From Volvox africanus (taxonomy: Eukaryota; Chlorophyta; Chlorophyceae; Chlamydomonadales; Volvocaceae): a DNA stretch of 64,000 nucleotides. The stretch is taken from the NCBI GenBank assembly GCA_030268105.1, contig BSDZ01000027.1, positions 189,001-253,000 on the forward strand. The letters are read 5' to 3'. Position numbers and translations under genes: made by a program. Below the pieces are notes generated by a model that saw only the letters and a program-made list of their open reading frames with translations, ran no database searches and had not been told where the DNA came from. Shown here in pieces: positions 57,999 to 64,000 of this stretch. Positions within the stretch are counted from its first letter, which is position 1. The number at the start of each line of letters is the position of its first letter.

Positions 57999-60709
57999 GT
58001 CAGGGCCAACAAGGAAACTGGCCCGAACTATCGAGTACCTTATAACACAAACGTTAACGCGGCTCCACGTATCCAGCTGCCGCCTTTTCTCCAATCGAGC
58101 CAGCAACAGCCTGCGCTTACGATCACCCCCGCTGTGGAAGGCGCGTTCAAAGCCACCGGCCGGACAGTCGTCATCACGGGCGGCTCGCAGGTCGGTCAAA
58201 TCTCTGTCCGGTTTCGGTTGGAGCTGACATTTGAGCACTAGTACGGTGTGCTGTTTGTACTGTCATTTAAAAAAGGATGATGGAAGGACGACCCACGGCA
58301 TTGCACCGTGATCATTCCCGAGTTTTAACACATCCATCTCCACCTCCCTTTTCACTCTTGTCTTCGCACCCACACAAACACGCCTTCATTCCTTCAGTCT
58401 CCCCCACAAGAAACGGGGTTTCTTGAGGGAGCCGAGGTTAGCCTTACCCGCTGACCAACCCCTCCCACCACTGCAGGGAATTGGACGCGCTGCGGCGCTT
58501 GTGTTCGCACGCAAGGGATACAATGTGGTGGTGGCTGCCCGGGACGAGTCCAAATTAGGCTACGTCGTGGAGGACTGTGCGCAGGCGGCGGGGAGGGCGG
58601 GGGCGGCGCTTGCGGTGCCGACAGATGTTACGCAAGTCAGTTTTATCGTTATTGAAATTGTCACGAAATTATCAACAAGGCTTTTGTTCTTGCTGTTGCT
58701 AATTTGTGTTTTCGTTCTTTCTTTGGGCGGTGATGGTGAAGCTTGTGGAAAGCAAGCCGCGATGACGGTTCCCTATTCGCCGCACTGCTTTATTACCCTC
58801 CAGGAGCGCCAGGTGCAGGCCCTGGTCAACACTGTCCTGGCTAAGTTCGAGTCGGTTGATGTGGTGGTCAATTGCGCGGGCGTGTTTGCGCGAGGAGCCT
58901 TCCAAGACACTCCCATGCTGGTGAGGCCGGTGGCCATCGGAGTGGCGGCGGGCTGGCTGGCCACGTGTGCTCTTGTGACTGACCTTGGTATCAACTCGAG
59001 CCAGCGTGTGGTATCTTCCCCCATCTGTTGTGTTTTTTTCCGTCATTCCGTTTAACCCCTCTCCTCCCTTTTTTCCGATTATTACCAGCGTTTCGATGTT
59101 AGTCTCCCTCCCCCTTTTTCCCTTCCCTTGAACAGGAGGCCAAGCGGTTGATGGAGGTCAACTACCTGGGGCCGTACATGGTCACGCAGGTGCGTATCTG
59201 GAGTCATTGTACTGCACTGCCGCGTGACTGCATGGTGGCTTGGTTCAACTGCTCTGGTAAAAGAGTTCCCTGTCGTACAGAGCTCCGTTCCATTCATGTT
59301 CCCTTGTTATATTTCCATAGAAGTCATTTCGTTATCATAACGTTTCAGTACAAAGTTTTAGTTATAATAGTAAACGTTTATTTTGCCACAAATTGACATG
59401 TCGTTATTCCACTTCCACTTCCAAGTCTGTTCAACGATTTCTTCCTGTCCTTACCCCTGGCAGGCCTTCCTTCCCGTGCTGCTCAAGGGGGGAGCCCGGG
59501 CCCGCGGCACCTTTGGTGGCGGAGGCGAGCGACCCTCCATTATCATGCTGACTGGTTTCTCAGGACGAGTGCCGACGAAGTACATGTCCGCGTTTAGTGC
59601 CAGCAAGGCCGCGCTGGAGGTAGGTGATGCGTATTGCGGCATAGACAAGCGACATCGGGACGCATTGACCCATGGGTTGGATTGATCTCGGCTTCTCCTT
59701 TTTGGCCTGTCTGTCAGCCATCTGACAGACATCATTATCATGACCACAATGGCACTCCACTGCCATCCCGAATCCGCTGCTCCGAAACCGCCGCTCCAAA
59801 CCCGCCATCGCAGTCCTTGGCCGCCTCCTTGCGTACGGAGGTCGACACCCAGGGAGTGCATGTGGGGGTGGTGCAACCCGGATTGGTCAAATCCAACTTT
59901 ATGGAGCGGGCGGCGTTCTACGGCAAGAATGGAGAGGAAGATAGACGGTAGGTCTGGAGATGGCGATGACTTTTCAAGAATGGCGACCCCACACCCTTAC
60001 ACAGGCCTGAACCCTAAAAACCCTTACACAGACACAAAGATCCGGCAGATTCCGCTGGATGCTGGTGATGGGTGCTGAACCACCTCCACCACTGGCGGGA
60101 ACATCACTGATTTAAAAAAAGCCAACTTCTGTAGGGACTGGGGAAAAAACGGATGAGGGTGCCCCGAAATACACCAGGTGGTGACTACTGCCAAGGGGTA
60201 GTGGCCACGGGTCAAGCAAAACACCACCCCCAATCCCATGCACTTAAACGACACAGACCGTTGACGCTTTTGGGCCTTTCCAGAAACACACAGGGTCCGG
60301 CTGTGACTTGCTCCCATATCCATGATGCCTGTCTCCTATCTGACCTGACAACCACTCCACCTCCATCGGGTTCCGTCGCCTAAATCTGTGCGCTTCACGG
60401 TAGCTGTAAACCTAGATGTTCGGACACGAAGAGGGCTGTTCCAAATCCCGATTGTCATTAAAATGGAGATGATTTTATTCATCTCGTTTTGTCTGTTGCT
60501 TGTTCGGCTGTCCCGGCCCCCTCCTCAGGTCCTTCCGACAGATGCTGCGGTCATTGCCCATCGCTCAGAGCCCGGGAGAGGTCGCCGAGGCCATTTACGA
60601 CTGCGCCACCTCCAAGAACAACGAGGTATCAGTGGGGCTGCCGTTTGCGGCGGCGCTGCAGGCGTACAAGTTCACGGGCTTAAACCCATCCGCCGTGCCC
60701 TTCACTTAG
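57999..60709 (+). CDS. short-chain dehydrogenase/reductase-like protein lacking catalytic Ser and Tyr
   Basis: Exons 57999-58190, 58477-58635, 58804-58920, 59136-59189, 59464-59619, 59814-59947 and 60529-60709 join in phase, giving about 330 residues. The 5' start is missing (no ATG in frame after the acceptor at 57998). The Rossmann motif VVITGGSQGIGRAAALVF is split across the first intron. VVVNCAG stands for the family NNAG, followed by VNYLGPYMVTQ and the VVQPGLVKSNF loop after the active site. At the active site the sequence reads IIMLTGFSGRVPTKYMSAFS, then ASKAAL. Aligned to the usual S-(12 residues)-Y-x-x-x-K, the Ser position is Gly and the Tyr position is Phe, while the Lys is kept. 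Length and order resemble 3-ketodihydrosphingosine reductase-type SDRs, but substrate and activity cannot be assigned. Confidence 0.85.
60039..60086. repeat. dispersed repeat, copy in an intron of the SDR-like gene
   Basis: Matches 31819-31866 over about 48 bp with several substitutions. It lies in the long intron between exons 59947 and 60529. Confidence 0.55.
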
Positions 60710-60800
60710 GCGGGAAACGGTTTATTTGTTGCGCCGGAAACCCTAATCGGTAGATTCGGTACGGACTTCATGGGATTTGGAAGCCGTTCTGATGGTTTGG

Positions 60801-60805
60801 TGTAA
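60801..60805 (+). terminator. TGTAA polyadenylation signal of the SDR-like gene
   Basis: TGTAA about 92 nt after the stop at 60709. Position and motif fit volvocine 3' ends. Confidence 0.55.
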
Positions 60806-63481
60806 GGATGAGAGTGGCTAACGACAAGAAGCTTGGGTCGTGGTGACCGTGGGGGTGACGATAGCCTGGAATGAACGGTAAGGAGTACGGCTGAATCCGT
60901 TGGCATGTAGTTTTGGTACGAGATCAGCCCGCCACGCGTGAGTACAGCATCGGGTTATGTTCAGAATGGGGAGGAGCGCAAAGTAATTCCTCGTCCTCAG
61001 GGGACTTTCACGGAGTATTCAAGTGTGTGTGTGTGTGTGCGTGTAAATGTGACTATCCGGTTTCAGGCCTCGCTGAAATCAGGGCGGCACAATCACCCTG
61101 GACATGAGCTCACAGTGTCCAGGGTACTTCGAGCAGTTTGGTATGGTTTGTGTACGTCATTTAGTCGGGTCCCAGAGGCGACGGGGAAGCGGCGCACAAG
61201 GGAGGGAGGTGACCAGGTCCTTAGATCATCAGGCGACCACAAAATAAGGTATATGGCATTGAGCAGGTGCTGTTGCGGTTAGCTGTTGGCAGGTAGGTTG
61301 GCAGGTGGAATTGCTATGTCGAATAAGGACAGTTCACAGGATGGACTGAAGCATACATGATTGGTTGAGAGGAAGGGGGCAATGGACGTAAGTGCGAGTG
61401 TCCGTGTGTGCGGGGGGGAGGGGAGGGGGGAGAAGACGGGTAGATAGCGGTGTGTTTCGATTGGGGGACGGAGATAGCTGTTCTGGTGGAATAGCGGTTC
61501 TCGGGGTCCATTCCAAATATTCCTCAGGCCGCAGCAGGCCTCAATGAGCCACAGACAGCTTGCAGTGCCGCCAATGCGTGCGCTGCAGATGCAGCCTTTT
61601 TTCCAGTGGATTATCGTGTATGTGTGCAGGTGTGTGTACTTCGTCGTGTTGATGTAAAGGATAAAAGGTGCATGATCCCGATAGAAGTATGTGTACGGCA
61701 GGATAGTCAGGATGGTTCTTCATTGTATGGGAAGAGGCCTGTTGCCACTCACCCATCTTGTAGTTGCCAATGATATGATCGCCAAATCGTTTGCATCTTT
61801 AAGTGAAACACCCCGACGAGTGTTTAACAATAGTGCGGATACCACACAGTGCCGTAAAAAATAAAGTGTCATGCGCTGTGGTGTGAAACTGGTGGCCATT
61901 AACCACCGGCAATGCTATTGTGGAGAGCAATGATCGATTGATGCGAGGACGTGGAGTTATCTTGAGAGCAAGAAGCCGCCCAATTAAATTGAAATTGATA
62001 GGCGAGCTCTGCGAAGAGGCTTCCATGCTTCGGAACGTTTATACCTTTTCTCCTGCACCTTGAACCCCCCACACGTACATTTCCGTACATAGCTGGGACT
62101 CACGGCAACAGCCACTTCCTCGATTGCGCATTACACAAGCAATTAGAAAATTGGAAGGGATGTGAGTTACAGTCGTCGTTAAAGCCTTTTCAGCAGCCCC
62201 AGGACAAAACACAGGACACCGTGCAGCTCCTCAGAAAGTGAAATCGAATCCGTGCGTAGGCGCCATTTCCCGCTCCCTGCTGCTCCTCCTCCTCCTCTTC
62301 ATTCTTCATGAGCCTGCTAACGTTTTTATGACCCCCTCCTCTCAAACCTATTATGGTCCATCTTCCCTTCCAGTAGTGCGGCCCAATATTGTGCCTTAAA
62401 TACTGAACTGCCCAACATGAAGGATATCCTGCTCTCCAGCACCTCCCTGGCTAGCTAGATGAGGAACGTCATTCAACACCTGCCATAACCACAACGTTGA
62501 ATCCCCCAACCAAACTTTAAATAGCACAGCTTACGGATCCAGCTCTCAAGCCGAGCCAGACCCGGGCTTGCTTGGCACAAAAAGGTGATATTACAAGCCC
62601 ACAGGGTTTGTCCATTAATATGACAGTGCGTGGAAAAACGAAACCCTTCACTAAGCCGGATTCCAGTGCAAGGCTGAAGTGTATGACATGGATCGCTAGC
62701 TTTCTTCGATCACCGGTATCTACAGCATGCAGTCCGCATTCCGTCCGAATGGGGGGCCCCGAAAGTGTCGATAATCGGGGTGAGGAAATGTTCAGAAACT
62801 TATCCGAGTGTGTACGGAAGAAAAGGAAAAAACAAAACAAGATTAACATCTGAGGGAGGGGAAGACAACTTCCGTTCTGAGGGCATATTTGACTGCATTA
62901 TTACTTAATGCTTACGCATTCAACACTACGCTCACTAATGCTGCTCCTGCCGCCGCACTGCCGCCATCGAGCTCTGAAACCAAATAATCTGACCTATAAC
63001 CAATTAAGCAACAAACCAACGACCAACAACGCTTTGCGGCAAGACCGCCAATCCAATATTTGTCTTTTTGAGAATACAACTGACCGGGAGCAGAGTTTAT
63101 TGCGCCGTCGATCCGCCAGAGTCTTCTGGACGCTGCTGGTGGTGAGCGCTGAGCCCACCGAATACATGTTGGTTGGAGTCGATCGATTGGGGTGAATCGG
63201 TGGATGACATAGAAGTGAGGGCGGCCCTCTAGATGTAAGGGCAGGGAGAGAATTGAGGCAGCAGGCAGGGCTCTCTACCGCCCGGGTTAGGTAAGGTAAG
63301 GTTAGTGGGCCTGGTGCCTGGTGATGACGATAATGATGATGAATGCCACCACGTGATTCTGACAACTACCAATTACCAACGACCAACCTCTCGCCAAAAC
63401 CTCAACGCCACCTGCTCGTCTCTAGGACCATAATTTAAGTCTTGGTGACCGATGGGTCAGTCCTAGGCGCGCAGTCTTACC
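60806..63481. other. region without a resolved gene
   Basis: Several minus-strand frames could be exons of the gene beginning at 63965, for example 61799-62026 (LIGRLLALKITPRPRINR) and 62517-62849 (VILMDKPCGLVISPF). Splice links could not be established, and a plus-strand frame at 62572-62853 overlaps the latter. A GT run lies at 61023-61040. Confidence 0.3.
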
Positions 63482-63965
63482 AATGCAACTCCACCCGACT
63501 TTCCCCTCCAGGGCGCGTGAGGATTGTCATGCCTCCGCCTCCGCCACCGCCACTACCACCACCACCGCTATCGCGATTGTTGTCACTGTCGCTACTTTTA
63601 CCCCCCGGAACCTCGGGATCGCCATTCGGACTGTTCCCGTGTCGATGGACGGCTTCTGCCCCAGTGGCGGCTGTGGTGGCGGCGGAGGAAGAGGTGGAGC
63701 CGCCGCCCCCGGAGACTTCGAGCACCTCCTCCTCCACCTCCGCCACCATGCCGTCAGGCCGTACAAGCCGATGGCGGATCGCGTGGCTTCGCAACGTCGC
63801 GCCGCCGCCACCGCCATCTCGGTTGGCATCACCGTTGACGGCTGTGTCTGATCCCTTATCGCCGCCGCCGATGTACGACGTGCTGCCGCTGATGCCATCG
63901 GGCCGAGCACCGCTGCTGCCACCATCTACGTCACCAATCAGGCGGCCGTTGGCGCCGCCAGTCAT
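63482..63965 (-). CDS. hypothetical protein, first exon
   Basis: An open frame from ATG at 63965 to a donor at 63481 (TTG|gtaaga) encodes about 161 residues rich in Gly, Ser and Asp. It has a more ordered core reading LRSHAIRHRLVRPDGMVAE, then VEEEVLEV. Poly-Gly (SGGGGSGGGGGGG) precedes the donor. The opposite strand is also open because of the composition, so the call is moderate. The downstream exons are unresolved. Confidence 0.4.
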
Positions 63966-64000
63966 GATCGAGCCCCCGACCCATGGGTCACTACCCCGAA

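Overview
The window reads as nuclear DNA of a volvocine green alga (Volvox/Chlamydomonas group). This is inferred from GC-rich exons split by many short GT-AG introns, long Ser-Pro-rich wall/matrix-type segments, TGTAA polyadenylation signals, TTTTAGGG-like telomere-type motifs, and tetranucleotide and TA microsatellites. No species can be fixed from sequence alone.

Layout. 1-4100: microsatellites, two head-to-tail copies of a 792-bp retroelement-like repeat, and a fragment of a bacterial glycyl-tRNA synthetase alpha gene (glyQ) lodged inside microsatellite DNA. 4244-4841: the last two exons of an unrecognised plus-strand gene. 7510-37423: the main block, three paralogous genes for secreted or membrane redox-type proteins. 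Gene A (minus, 7510-17475) has a signal peptide, an N-terminal module, a proline-rich spacer, three consecutive DOMON domains and a C-terminal cytochrome b561 membrane domain. Genes B (20733-27650) and C (30260-37423), both plus, have the same N-terminal part and one DOMON each, but end in proline-rich repeat tails without b561. A and B diverge from a 3.3-kb spacer. Many homologous exons have the same length in all three (89, 108, 87 and 58 nt), so they arose by duplication. Within A, the exon set for one DOMON was duplicated recently: introns are nearly identical. A 635-bp bacterial insert carrying broken LplT-type transporter and ribosomal protein L21 pieces lies in an intron of only one copy.

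39410-60709 holds ordinary genes: a ZIP9-like zinc transporter (minus), a REXO-type DEDDh RNA exonuclease (minus, about 12 located exons), a plus-strand gene ending in a villin headpiece, and a short-chain dehydrogenase/reductase-like gene (plus) whose catalytic Ser and Tyr positions are Gly and Phe. At the right edge a hypothetical minus-strand gene begins at 63965.

How the parts may work together (inference): all five DOMON domains keep the Met and His expected to ligate b-type heme, and the b561 domain keeps four His for two hemes. Gene A could therefore be a five-heme electron relay from cytosol to cell wall, with B and C as soluble or wall-bound partners. Exon boundaries come from reading frame, splice consensus and paralog comparison. 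Missing exons are stated where the frame shows they must exist.
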